Below are positions 38,063 to 47,194 of a stretch of 64,000 nt of DNA, one piece after another. A program made the position numbers and the translations under genes. Below the pieces are notes generated by a model that was given only the letters and a program-made list of their open reading frames with translations, did not search any database and was not told the DNA's origin. The stretch covers positions 1-64,000 of the forward strand of contig JAFRGL010000017.1 in the NCBI GenBank assembly GCA_017433825.1, in the 5' to 3' direction. Origin of the DNA: Eubacterium sp. (GTDB lineage Bacteria; Bacillota; Clostridia; Lachnospirales; Lachnospiraceae). Every line of letters begins with the position of its first letter. Position 1 is the first letter of the stretch.

Positions 38063-39280
38063 ATGCGGTGTGACATGAATCCGGAAGACAGACGAAGAAA
38101 CATCCAGAGAAACAACAGAAGAAAAGAAAACCTGCGGAAGGCGTACTTTATTGCAGTGGGCGTGGTGGCTTTGCTGCTGGTGATTTTCTGTGCGCTGAAC
38201 GCCAGGGAAGCCGCAAAAGAAAAAGCGGCCGGAAAAGATGCCTTACCGGTGCAGACGGCGTCTGCGGACAATACGGGAAGAGGCGATCTGGTCATTACCC
38301 CGACACCCACCCCGGAGCCGACGCCGGAACCCACGCCCGAGCCGGCGCAGTTTGTCTATACGGTCAGGCCGGAAGCGGAAGACGGTACCGGCAAGGCAGG
38401 AAGGGGCAGGTATGATGACGAGCCGGCTGCCGCGGAGGAAGGCTTTGCGACCACCTATACCGGCACGAAATACTATTTCCCGGACGGCACCTACCTGGTG
38501 AACGGCTGGCTGGAACAGGGCGGCGCATGGCTTCATTTTTCTGCGGACGGCTATATGGCAAAGGGCTGGACGGCTATTGCCGGGAAAGGCTATTTCTTTA
38601 ACGACAGGGGAGCCTGGGTGCCGGACGAAGACGGTACGAAGCTGGTGGCGCTCACCTTTGACGACGGTCCGGGGGAATTTACGGACCGAATCCTGAACGT
38701 ACTGTCCGCCTACAATGCGAAGGCCACTTTTTTCCTTATCGGCGTGGAAATCGAGAAATACGGCGACCAGGTACTGCCCAGGATGGCGGCTGAAGGCCAC
38801 CTTATCGGGAACCACAGCTACAGCCACGTGCAGATGCCTGCGGATGAAAATGCCGACGAGGCGGAATGGCAGTTTTATCTGTGTGACGAGCTGATCAGGA
38901 AATATACCGGCGGAGAGATCGCGAAAGTCGTACGTTTCCCCTTCGGCGACTACAGCCATTACGGTGTAAGAAGGGTAAACCGCCCGAATATCCTGTGGGA
39001 TCTGGACACCTACGACTGGGAGGACGGCGCGAATACGGCATCCATCATGGCGGAGGTGCAGAGTCTCCTGGAGCCCGGCAATATTTTACTGATGCACGAC
39101 ATCTACGAAACCACGGCGGAAGCTTGTGAAACCCTGATCCCCTGGCTTTATGAACAGGGATACAAATGCGTTACCATAAAAGAACTGGCCGCTTCCAGGG
39201 GTTATGAGCTGGAAAACGGCGTTACGTACCTCAGCTTCAAACAGCTGAACATTGACGAGGGAAGAGTAACAGATGAATGA
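38063..39280 (+). CDS. Membrane-anchored polysaccharide deacetylase with cell-wall-binding repeats
   Basis: 405 aa (ATG 38063; ATG 38075 is also possible, neither has a strong ribosome site). A basic cytoplasmic tail and one membrane helix (about 28-46) are followed by a Pro/Thr linker (80-95), two choline-binding-type repeats (NGWLEQGGAWLHFSADGYM, KGWTAIAGKGYFFNDRGAWV; about 147-186) and a CE4 NodB domain. The CE4 motifs are TFDDGP (198-203, D200 and D201), HSYSH (H251, H255), RFPFGDYS and LLMHD. It likely removes acetyl groups from peptidoglycan or wall polysaccharide outside the cell. Its stop overlaps the next start by 8 bp, so the CobW-like gene is translationally coupled. Confidence 0.9.
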   Translation: MRCDMNPEDRRRNIQRNNRRKENLRKAYFIAVGVVALLLVIFCALNAREAAKEKAAGKDALPVQTASADNTGRGDLVITPTPTPEPTPEPTPEPAQFVYTVRPEAEDGTGKAGRGRYDDEPAAAEEGFATTYTGTKYYFPDGTYLVNGWLEQGGAWLHFSADGYMAKGWTAIAGKGYFFNDRGAWVPDEDGTKLVALTFDDGPGEFTDRILNVLSAYNAKATFFLIGVEIEKYGDQVLPRMAAEGHLIGNHSYSHVQMPADENADEAEWQFYLCDELIRKYTGGEIAKVVRFPFGDYSHYGVRRVNRPNILWDLDTYDWEDGANTASIMAEVQSLLEPGNILLMHDIYETTAEACETLIPWLYEQGYKCVTIKELAASRGYELENGVTYLSFKQLNIDEGRVTDE

Positions 39281-40229
39281 AGATGAACTGAAAATACCGG
39301 TCTATGTGGTAACCGGCTTCCTGGACAGCGGGAAGACTTCTTTCCTGAACTACACCATCGCCCAGGATTATTTCCAGATTGACGAACCTACACTGCTCAT
39401 CGCCTGCGAGGAAGGTGAAGAGGAATATGATGCCCGCAGGCTGCTCCGGTATCATACCACGCTTACGCAGATTGAATCGGAGGAGGATTTTACACCTGCC
39501 TGCCTGCGCAGGCTGAACCGGAAATTCCGCCCGGATCGTGTTATTATCGAGTACAATCCCTTATGGGGCATTAAAAACCTGTGGGAAATGGAACTGCCGG
39601 ATGACTGGGAAATCGTCCAGCAGATAGTAACCGTGGACGCCTCCACCTTCAGCGTCTATGTCAACAACATGAAATCCCTTTTCGCGGAAATGTCCCAGAA
39701 TGCGGACATGGTTATCTTTAACCGTTCCTCTTCCGACATGCCGCTGGCTTCCTTCCGCCGCAGCATCAAGGTCGTCAACCCGGCCTGCGAGGTGCTGTTT
39801 GAGGATATGGAAGGCAATCTGACGGATTTCACCGAGTCCCAGCTTCCCTACGATACGGACGGGGACGTGATCGAGATCGACGACGTGGACTACGGCATTT
39901 TCTACGTGGACGCGGGGGAGAACCCGGATACCTACGACGGCAAGACCGTGCATTTCAAGGGCCAGGTGCTGAAAAGCCAGAAGGAAGACGCGGATGTGTT
40001 CGTACCCGGAAGACGCGCCATGACCTGCTGCGCGGATGATACCGCCTTCATCGGCTATCTGTGCAAGAGCAAAAACGCGCCGCGGCTGGAAATGGGCAGC
40101 TGGGTGGACGTGACGGCCACCATCCGTTACCGTTATGTCAAGATGTACGGCGGGGAGGGCCCGGTGCTCTACGCGAAGAAAATAGCCAAGGCCGAGCCGC
40201 CCAGAAGCGAACTGGTGTATTTTACGTAA
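39273..40229 (+). CDS. CobW-like GTPase fused to a DUF1980/YcgQ-like domain
   Basis: 318 aa. The Walker A motif GFLDSGKTS (G15 to T22) opens a COG0523-type GTPase. The usual CxCC metal motif is missing (LLIACEEGEEEYD in its place) and the NKxD motif is changed to NRSSSD, so nucleotide or metal handling may be altered. The C-terminal part (about 205-315) has FKGQVLKSQKEDADVFVPGR then RAMTCCADDTAFIGYLCKS, the pattern I recall from DUF1980 (YcgQ, TIGR03943), a partner of putative permeases. COG0523 proteins deliver metals such as zinc (family knowledge). GAGGG precedes ATG 39273; the gene overlaps the deacetylase by 8 bp and precedes pth by 16 bp. Confidence 0.72.
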   Translation: MNEDELKIPVYVVTGFLDSGKTSFLNYTIAQDYFQIDEPTLLIACEEGEEEYDARRLLRYHTTLTQIESEEDFTPACLRRLNRKFRPDRVIIEYNPLWGIKNLWEMELPDDWEIVQQIVTVDASTFSVYVNNMKSLFAEMSQNADMVIFNRSSSDMPLASFRRSIKVVNPACEVLFEDMEGNLTDFTESQLPYDTDGDVIEIDDVDYGIFYVDAGENPDTYDGKTVHFKGQVLKSQKEDADVFVPGRRAMTCCADDTAFIGYLCKSKNAPRLEMGSWVDVTATIRYRYVKMYGGEGPVLYAKKIAKAEPPRSELVYFT

Positions 40230-40245
40230 GGGAGACAGCCAAATT

Positions 40246-40863
40246 ATGTATCTCATCGTCGGTCTGGGCAATCCGGACAGGAAATATGAGCATACCAAGC
40301 ACAACATGGGCTTTGACGCGGTCACTGAACTCATTGACCGGTACAACATCCCTTCCTCAGGCATTTCCATGAAGGGCATGTACGGGAAGGGCATCATTCA
40401 GGGGCAGAAGGTGATACTCTTAAAACCCCTGACCTACATGAATTTAAGCGGCGACGCGGTGCAGGCCTACGTGCATTATTATAAAATCAACCCGGAAGAG
40501 GAGCTCATTGTCATTTACGACGATACCGATCTTTCCGTGGGCCAGGTCCGGGTACGGAAAGCCGGACGCCCCGGCAGCCACAACGGCATGAAGGATGTGA
40601 CCGCCAAGCTGGGAACGGAGAAGTTCATCCGTATCCGGGTGGGCATCGGAAAACGGCCGGACAGGATGGACCTGGTGGATTACGTCATGAGTCCTTTCCC
40701 GAAGGAAGAAAGGGTCCTGATAGACGAGGCCTTAAAGAAAGCCGCGGACGCGGTGGAAATGATTTTAAAAGAAGGCGTGAACGCGGCCATGAACACGTTC
40801 AATAAAAAAGAGATTAAAAATGAAGGCAGCGATACAGGCACTGAAGGAGTCGGCGGGCTTTGA
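40246..40863 (+). CDS. pth: Peptidyl-tRNA hydrolase
   Basis: 205 aa. The family signature VGLGNPDRKYEHTKHNMGF is intact, with N9 and the catalytic H19, and YDDTDLSVG and GRPGSHNGMKDV follow as expected. The enzyme frees tRNA from peptidyl-tRNA that dropped off ribosomes, an essential step. The C-terminal end (about 185-205) is longer than usual and is encoded inside the overlap with mfd, whose start lies 44 bp before this stop. GGGAG precedes ATG 40246. The pth-mfd order is common in Firmicutes. Confidence 0.96.
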   Translation: MYLIVGLGNPDRKYEHTKHNMGFDAVTELIDRYNIPSSGISMKGMYGKGIIQGQKVILLKPLTYMNLSGDAVQAYVHYYKINPEEELIVIYDDTDLSVGQVRVRKAGRPGSHNGMKDVTAKLGTEKFIRIRVGIGKRPDRMDLVDYVMSPFPKEERVLIDEALKKAADAVEMILKEGVNAAMNTFNKKEIKNEGSDTGTEGVGGL

Positions 40864-43800
40864 GGAACTGACCGGCTTCCTCTCCAAAAAGACAGGCGCG
40901 GTGAAGGTCACAGGCTGTCTTGCGGGGCAGAAAGCCAATCTGGCGGCAGCGTTATGCGGCGGCAGAAGCATGCTCGTGGTCTCCGAAAACGAACTGAAGG
41001 CGAAGGAACTGTATGAAGACCTGCGCCTTTACGAAAAAGACGTGTTTTACTACCCTGCAAGGGATGTGCTGTTTTACCAGGCGGACATCGCCGGAAATGA
41101 GGTAACCAGGCAGCGCCTGCAGGTCATAGAAGCTTTGGCAGAGCAAAAGAAGGTCATTGCGGTAACCTCCGCAGGGGGGTGTATGGACCGTCTTTTGCCT
41201 CTTTTCATGTTCAAAAACAGCTTGATTACGGTAAAAAGAGGCGACATCTGCGACCTGGAAAGCCTGATAAGGCAGCTGGTGGATATCGGTTACGAAAGGA
41301 CCTCCTATGTGGAGGCGCCGGGCCAGTTTGCGGTCCGGGGCGGTATCGCGGATATCTTCGGCCTGTCGGCCGCCTTCCCGGTGCGGATCGAGCTTTGGGG
41401 TGACGAGGTGGATTCCATCCGGAGCTTTGACCCGGAAAGCCAGCGGAGCATTGAGGAGCTTACCGAAGTGAATATCGGGCCCGCGACGGAGGATATCGGC
41501 GCGGACAAACCGGATTTTGAGAAAAAACTGACGGTAACCTTCCCGGAATTATTCCCGAAGGACGCCCTTTTCATCCTGGATGAGCCGGTGCGGGTTTACG
41601 AGGACGCCCAGGCGATTTTCTCCGTCTATGCCCAGGCAATGGAAAAAAGGCTGGAAAGCGGGAAAATCACGTCCGCCGGCGCGGACCGGCTGATAAGCCC
41701 GGCCGCTATGCTGGCAGTCTTTTCCAAAGGGCACTGCGCGGCGTTCTCCCTGCTGGACCAGAAATACGAAGAGCTGAAAATTAAAGAGAGCTTTTCCTTC
41801 GCCGCCCGCAGCGTCAATCCTTACAATAACCAGTTCCCGCTTCTGGTGCAGGATTTGAAGAAATGGCAGAGGGACGGTTACCGGACCATCCTTCTGACGG
41901 CTTCCCGGACCAGGGGGGAGCGTATGGTGAAGGACCTGCTGGATGAGGGTATTACGTCCTTCTATACCGAAGCGGATGAACGGGAGCTGGAGCCGGGAGA
42001 GGTTATGGTGCTGCACGGCAACGCCAGCCGGGGCTTCGAATACCCGATGCAGAAATTTGTCCTCATCACGGAATCTGATATTTTCGGCCGTGAGAGAAGG
42101 AAACGGAAGAAAAAGCTCTACAGCGGCAAAAGCATTTCCGACCTTTCCCAGCTGTCCGTGGGGGATTACGTTGTGCACGAATCCCACGGCCTGGCCATTT
42201 ACAGGGGCATTGAAAAGGTAACCCGGGACGGCTGCTCGTGCGACTATATCAAGCTGGAATACGCCAAGGGCAGCTGCCTGTATATCCAGGCCACCCAGCT
42301 GGAGGCCCTGCAGAAATACGGCAGCAGCGAGGAGCACAGCCAGCTGAAGCTGAATACCTTAGGCGGAAGCGAATGGCAGAAGACCAAGGCCAGGGTAAAA
42401 AAGGCAGTGAAGGATATCGCCGCGGACCTTATCCGGCTTTACGGCGCCCGTGCCGTCCAGACCGGCTATGTGTACGGCCCGGATACCGTCTGGCAGAAGG
42501 AATTTGAGGAAATGTTTCCCTTTGAGGAAACGGACGACCAGCTTGCGGCTATAGAAGCGGTCAAGGCGGATATGGAAAGCCCCAGGATTATGGACAGGCT
42601 CATCTGCGGCGACGTGGGCTACGGCAAGACGGAAGTGGCCATCCGGGCCGCCTTCAAGGCGGTGCAGGAGAGCAAGCAGGTGGTCATGCTGGCCCCAACC
42701 ACCATCCTGGCCCAGCAGCATTACAATACCTTCCTGCAGAGAATGAAGGATTTCCCGGTCAGAATCGACCTCCTGTGCCGGTTCAGAAGCCCGGCCCAGC
42801 AGAAGAAAACCCTGGCGGATCTGGAAGCCGGACGGGTGGATATCGTCATCGGCACCCACCGGGTGCTGTCAAAGGACGTGAAATACAAGGACCTGGGGCT
42901 TCTCATCGTGGATGAGGAGCAGCGCTTCGGCGTTACCCACAAGGAGAAAATAAAACAGCTGAAAAACAAGGTGGACGTGTTAAGCCTTACCGCAACGCCC
43001 ATCCCGAGAACCCTGCACATGAGCCTTATCGGCATCCGGGACTTAAGCGTCTTGAACGAGCCTCCCCTGGACAGGGTGCCCATCCAGACCTATGTCAGTG
43101 AGTATGACGAGGATATGGTCAGGGAAGCGATCACAAGGGAACTGGCCCGGGGCGGGCAGGTATATTTCGTGTCCAACCGCATCGCCGGCATTTCCGAGCT
43201 GGCCTTTAAGGTACAGCAGATGGTGCCGGATCACGTGGTGGCCTATGCCCACGGACAGATGAAGGAGCAGGAGCTGGAGGACATCATGTACCGTTTCATC
43301 AACGGGGAAATAGACGTCCTGGTCTCCACCACCATCATCGAAACCGGCATGGACATCCCGAATGTAAATACCATCATTGTCCGGGACGCGGAACGTCTGG
43401 GCCTTTCCCAGCTGTACCAGCTGCGGGGCAGGGTGGGAAGAAGCAGCCGCACCGCCTACGCCTTTCTGATGTACCGGAAAAACAAAATGCTCAAAGAAGA
43501 GGCGGAGAAACGCCTAAGCGCCATCCGGGAATATACCGAACTGGGAAGCGGCATCAAGATCGCGATGCGGGACCTGGAAATCAGGGGTGCCGGAAACCTT
43601 TTAGGCGCGGAGCAGAGCGGCCATATGGAAGCAGTGGGCTACGACCTGTACTGTAAGCTGCTGACCGAGGCCGTGGCGGAAGCGAAAAACGAACAGACGG
43701 AAGAGCGGGTGGAAACCGCAGTGGATATTTCTGCGGACGCCCATATCCCGGTAAGCTACATTCCGGACGAGAGCTCGAAGCTGGACGTCTACAAGAGGAT

Positions 43801-44182
43801 TTCCACCATAAGGAACCGGACGGATTACGACGACATGCTGGACGAGCTGGTGGACCGCTTCGGCGAACCGCCTAAATGCGTCATGAACCTGCTGTCCGTC
43901 TCCATGCTGAAAGCGGCGGCGGAGAAATGCTATATTACCGAAATCCGGCAGCAGCAGGATACCGTCACCCTGAAATTCCACGAACAGGCGCTGATTCACA
44001 ATGAGGAAATCCCGGCGCTTCTGGAGGAATATAAAGGAAGCCTGTCCTTCAGACCGAAGATTCCGGGCTTTATCTACCGGCTGCCGAAGACGCAGGGAAG
44101 CCGGCCGGACGTGCTCTGGGACGTGGGGAGGCTTCTGGAAAGCATGGTGGACAGGCTGGCCGTAAAGCATTCCTTAGTGTAA
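40820..44182 (+). CDS. mfd: Transcription-repair coupling factor
   Basis: 1120 aa. Order of domains: UvrB-like N-terminal part, RNA polymerase interaction domain near residues 440-510 (LSVGDYVVHESHGLAIYRGI), then the RecG-like helicase with Walker A GDVGYGKT (597-604) and DEEQ box (698-701), and the TRG region (RDLEIRGAGNLLGAEQSGHM) before the C-terminal Mfd domain. It removes stalled RNA polymerase at DNA damage and recruits UvrA. The start ATG 40820 lies within pth and has only a weak AAGAGA ribosome site, so translation is probably coupled to pth. Full length. Confidence 0.96.
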   Translation: MKAAIQALKESAGFEELTGFLSKKTGAVKVTGCLAGQKANLAAALCGGRSMLVVSENELKAKELYEDLRLYEKDVFYYPARDVLFYQADIAGNEVTRQRLQVIEALAEQKKVIAVTSAGGCMDRLLPLFMFKNSLITVKRGDICDLESLIRQLVDIGYERTSYVEAPGQFAVRGGIADIFGLSAAFPVRIELWGDEVDSIRSFDPESQRSIEELTEVNIGPATEDIGADKPDFEKKLTVTFPELFPKDALFILDEPVRVYEDAQAIFSVYAQAMEKRLESGKITSAGADRLISPAAMLAVFSKGHCAAFSLLDQKYEELKIKESFSFAARSVNPYNNQFPLLVQDLKKWQRDGYRTILLTASRTRGERMVKDLLDEGITSFYTEADERELEPGEVMVLHGNASRGFEYPMQKFVLITESDIFGRERRKRKKKLYSGKSISDLSQLSVGDYVVHESHGLAIYRGIEKVTRDGCSCDYIKLEYAKGSCLYIQATQLEALQKYGSSEEHSQLKLNTLGGSEWQKTKARVKKAVKDIAADLIRLYGARAVQTGYVYGPDTVWQKEFEEMFPFEETDDQLAAIEAVKADMESPRIMDRLICGDVGYGKTEVAIRAAFKAVQESKQVVMLAPTTILAQQHYNTFLQRMKDFPVRIDLLCRFRSPAQQKKTLADLEAGRVDIVIGTHRVLSKDVKYKDLGLLIVDEEQRFGVTHKEKIKQLKNKVDVLSLTATPIPRTLHMSLIGIRDLSVLNEPPLDRVPIQTYVSEYDEDMVREAITRELARGGQVYFVSNRIAGISELAFKVQQMVPDHVVAYAHGQMKEQELEDIMYRFINGEIDVLVSTTIIETGMDIPNVNTIIVRDAERLGLSQLYQLRGRVGRSSRTAYAFLMYRKNKMLKEEAEKRLSAIREYTELGSGIKIAMRDLEIRGAGNLLGAEQSGHMEAVGYDLYCKLLTEAVAEAKNEQTEERVETAVDISADAHIPVSYIPDESSKLDVYKRISTIRNRTDYDDMLDELVDRFGEPPKCVMNLLSVSMLKAAAEKCYITEIRQQQDTVTLKFHEQALIHNEEIPALLEEYKGSLSFRPKIPGFIYRLPKTQGSRPDVLWDVGRLLESMVDRLAVKHSLV

Positions 44183-44227
44183 TGGATATTCGGATTTCTT
44201 AAAAATTGATTAAATTGAAAGAATCTA

Positions 44228-44256
44228 TTGAATTCACAGGTTTTTGATGCTACTAT
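44228..44256 (+). promoter_or_regulatory. Promoter of the copper ATPase gene
   Basis: TTGAAT and TACTAT are 17 bp apart, followed by a leader of about 80 nt. I see no clear CopY-type TACAnnTGTA operator. Confidence 0.5.
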
Positions 44257-44341
44257 TACGGCTGGAAAGAATGTTAAAAAAATAACGAATTCTTCTGACA
44301 AACATTGGCTTCAGACTTTCTTTCATATCAGAGGAGATATT

Positions 44342-46960
44342 ATGCGTCGTTTTGATGTAACCGGGATGTCCTGTGCAGCCTGCGCGGCCCGGGTGGAAAA
44401 AGCGGTAAACGCCCTGCCGGATGTGGATACGGTGTCGGTCAACCTGCTGATGAACAGCATGCAGGTGGAAGGCAGCGCATCCGACGCGGATATAGTAAAT
44501 GCGGTGACAGCCGCAGGCTACGGTGCTTCGCCAAAAACGGAGGAGACGGCCGGCGGACAGTCCGCATCTGCTTCCGGTACGGCAAAACCAAAGGAAGACG
44601 CCTCTGACGCGGAGTTTAAGAAAATACGGAAAAGGCTTGTTGCGTCCATCTGCTTCCTGCTTCCCCTCATGTATGTTTCCATGGGGATGGGCATGTGGAA
44701 CTGGCCGGCGCACGAAGCGTTCCGGAACAATCCTTTGGCCATCGGACTTTATGAAATGCTGCTGGCCATAATTGTCATGGTCATCAACCGGCAGTTTTTT
44801 ATCAGCGGCGTTAACGGGCTGATGCATAAAGCCCCGAACATGGACACCCTGGTGGCCATGGGTTCGGCCGCATCCTTCGGCTACAGTACGTATATTCTGT
44901 TTAAAATGTGCTTCGTGGTCATAAGCGAGGGGCATATGGGCCTCCACAGCCTGATGCACGAGTTTTATTTTGAATCGGCAGCCATGATCCTGACGCTGAT
45001 TACCGTAGGCAAGATGCTGGAAGCCTATGCCAAAGGCAGGACCACGGATGCCATCAAGGGCCTGCAGGCCCTGGCACCGGAGACGGCAAACGTCATCCGT
45101 GACGGGGCTGAAATTAATCTTCCCATCGACCAGGTAAGAGTCGGCGACGTGGTTGCGGTCCGTCCCGGCGAGGCAATTCCGGTGGACGGCATTATCCTGG
45201 AAGGAAGTTCTGCCGTCAATGAAGCAGCGCTTACCGGTGAATCCGTTCCGGTGGACAAGGCTGAAGGCGATACGGTATCCGCGGCTACCATCAACCAGTC
45301 CGGCTTTCTTTTAGTGGAAACCAGGAAGACCGGCAGCGAGACGGCCCTGGCAGGCATTATCCGTCTGGTCAGCGATGCGGCGGGCAGCAAGGCACCTATT
45401 GCCAAGCTGGCGGACAAGGTGGCAGGAGTTTTCGTACCGTCGGTTATCACCGTTGCGTTAATTACTATTATCGTCTGGCTTATCGCCCGCCATGACGTGG
45501 GCTTTGCCCTGGCAAGGGGCATTTCCGTGCTGGTTATCAGCTGTCCCTGCGCTCTGGGTCTGGCAACTCCGGTGGCTATTATGGTGGGAAGCGGCGTCGG
45601 CGCGAAGCACGGCATCCTGTTCAAAAGTGCGGCGGCCCTGGAGGAAACAGGCCGGATCACCACCGTGGTTATGGACAAGACCGGTACGCTGACCAAGGGA
45701 GAACCCTCCGTTACCGGCATATACCCGGCATCGGGCGTGACAAAAGAGGAGCTTTTAAGGAAAGCTTTTATCCTGGAATCCCCCAGCGAGCATCCTCTGG
45801 CGGGGGCAGTTAAGAGGCTGGGTGAGGCGGCAGGCCTTACGGCGGAAACCATTACGGATTTTGAAGCGCTGCCTGGCAACGGGCTTTCCGGAAAATACAA
45901 GGGCAGAACCTTAACCGGCGGCAGCTTATCCTATATTTCAAAGCAGACGGCCGTGGAAGACGCCGTACTTGAAGCAGCAGACGCGGAAGCAGGCAAGGGC
46001 GGCACGCCCCTGCTGTTTACGGAAGACGGACGCCTTCTGGGTATGATTTCCGTGGCCGATACCTTGAAGGAAGACGGCGCGGAAGCGGTGGCCGAGCTGC
46101 GGGAGATGGGCATCAAGGTGGTGCTCTTAACCGGCGACAACGCGAAGACCGCAGCGGCGGTGGCAAAGGCTGCCGGCGTGGACGAGGTGATTGCAGGTGT
46201 CCTGCCTGACGGCAAGGAGGAAGTGATTCGGAAACTTAAGGAGTCCGGCAAGGTGGCCATGGTGGGCGACGGCATCAATGACGCCCCGGCCCTGGTCCGG
46301 GCGGACGTGGGCATCGCCATCGGTACCGGTACGGATATCGCCGCGGACGCGGCGGACATCATGCTGATGCAGAGCCGGGTGCGGGATGTGCCCGCAGCCA
46401 TCCGTCTGGGACGCGGGACTTTGCGGAATATCCGCCAGAACCTTTTCTGGGCATTCTTCTACAATGCCTGCGGCATTCCCCTGGCGGCCGGTGTATTCAT
46501 CGGCATCTGGGGCTGGCAGATGAACCCCATGTTCGGTGCGGCGGCCATGAGCCTGTCCTCCGTATTTGTGGTGACGAACGCGCTGCGGCTGAACCTTATT
46601 AAAATTTACGGCAAAGGAAACAGAATACCGGCAGCCATGCCGGAAAAAGTTTCCGGAACCGTTGATAAAGCAAATGATAACAGTTACAATGAAGAACAGA
46701 TTCTGCAGGCGCTGGGAATTGACACGGCTGCCTGTGCGGAAGAAAGGAGCTGCGAAATGGAAAAGACCATCAAGGTAGAAGGCATGATGTGCCACAACTG
46801 TGAGAATCACGTAAAGAAAGCGCTGGAGAAACTGGAGGGCGTCGTAAGTGCCACCGCTGATTTCGAAAAGGGTACTGCCGTGGTTGTCATGGACAAGGAC
46901 GTAGAGGATGCGCTGCTTAAAGCCGCCATCGAAGAAGAGGGCTACAAGGTAGTAGCGTAA
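44342..46960 (+). CDS. copA: Copper-exporting P1B ATPase with C-terminal CopZ domain
   Basis: 872 aa from ATG 44342, behind AGAGGAGA; a frame opening at 44228 runs through the promoter and is rejected. Domains: N-terminal HMA with GMSCAAC (C11, C14), a polar linker, membrane helices, the actuator TGES, the ion-binding CPC (C401-P402-C403), the phosphorylation motif DKTGT (D445), the ATP-binding HP (SEHPLA) and GDGINDAP. After the last helices an acidic linker leads to a second HMA (GMMCHNC, C817 and C820). This last domain has the size of the chaperone CopZ and starts with its own ribosome site and ATG at 46757. It exports Cu(I). No copper regulator gene lies beside it. Confidence 0.95.
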   Translation: MRRFDVTGMSCAACAARVEKAVNALPDVDTVSVNLLMNSMQVEGSASDADIVNAVTAAGYGASPKTEETAGGQSASASGTAKPKEDASDAEFKKIRKRLVASICFLLPLMYVSMGMGMWNWPAHEAFRNNPLAIGLYEMLLAIIVMVINRQFFISGVNGLMHKAPNMDTLVAMGSAASFGYSTYILFKMCFVVISEGHMGLHSLMHEFYFESAAMILTLITVGKMLEAYAKGRTTDAIKGLQALAPETANVIRDGAEINLPIDQVRVGDVVAVRPGEAIPVDGIILEGSSAVNEAALTGESVPVDKAEGDTVSAATINQSGFLLVETRKTGSETALAGIIRLVSDAAGSKAPIAKLADKVAGVFVPSVITVALITIIVWLIARHDVGFALARGISVLVISCPCALGLATPVAIMVGSGVGAKHGILFKSAAALEETGRITTVVMDKTGTLTKGEPSVTGIYPASGVTKEELLRKAFILESPSEHPLAGAVKRLGEAAGLTAETITDFEALPGNGLSGKYKGRTLTGGSLSYISKQTAVEDAVLEAADAEAGKGGTPLLFTEDGRLLGMISVADTLKEDGAEAVAELREMGIKVVLLTGDNAKTAAAVAKAAGVDEVIAGVLPDGKEEVIRKLKESGKVAMVGDGINDAPALVRADVGIAIGTGTDIAADAADIMLMQSRVRDVPAAIRLGRGTLRNIRQNLFWAFFYNACGIPLAAGVFIGIWGWQMNPMFGAAAMSLSSVFVVTNALRLNLIKIYGKGNRIPAAMPEKVSGTVDKANDNSYNEEQILQALGIDTAACAEERSCEMEKTIKVEGMMCHNCENHVKKALEKLEGVVSATADFEKGTAVVVMDKDVEDALLKAAIEEEGYKVVA
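46757..46960 (+). CDS. copZ: Internal in-frame copZ reading frame within copA
   Basis: 67 aa. AAAGGAG at 46743-46749 is spaced 7 bases from ATG 46757, which is in frame with copA. Initiation here would give a free CopZ-like chaperone (MEKTIKVEGMMCHNCEN...). The spacing is as good as any ribosome site in the window. Either copZ was once a separate gene that lost its upstream stop codon, or both products are made. Whether it is used cannot be seen from sequence. Confidence 0.5.
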   Translation: MEKTIKVEGMMCHNCENHVKKALEKLEGVVSATADFEKGTAVVVMDKDVEDALLKAAIEEEGYKVVA

Positions 46961-46970
46961 GGCAAATCAG

Positions 46971-47005
46971 AAATCCCTGCCGGGACGAACCGGCAGGGAT
47001 TTTTT
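46971..47005 (+). terminator. Strong terminator after copA
   Basis: AATCCCTGCCGG pairs with CCGGCAGGGATT around a 6-nt loop, followed by a T-run. Confidence 0.9.
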
Positions 47006-47096
47006 ATATAACGGGGAATTCAGCCATTTCTGCAGCCGGACATGGACGGCAGACGGGTAACAATTCCTGGTTTGTGTCGAAAACGGCGCAACTTTT

Positions 47097-47126
47097 TTGA
47101 CCCGTCCGGGCAATCTGTGATACAAT
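47097..47126 (+). promoter_or_regulatory. Promoter of the phosphoesterase-bioY genes
   Basis: TTGACC and TACAAT are 18 bp apart, 68 bp before ATG 47195. Confidence 0.6.
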
Positions 47127-47194
47127 AATCCTGACTATCCGGTTTCAGCCGGAAATTCCGCAGCTTTTAACCCTTTCACCGCAGGTAAAATCAT

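Noticed and set aside
40820-40863. 44-bp overlap of pth and mfd as an assembly error
   Set aside because: Both frames are intact and the pth end is plausible; overlapping pairs with weak second ribosome sites are common.
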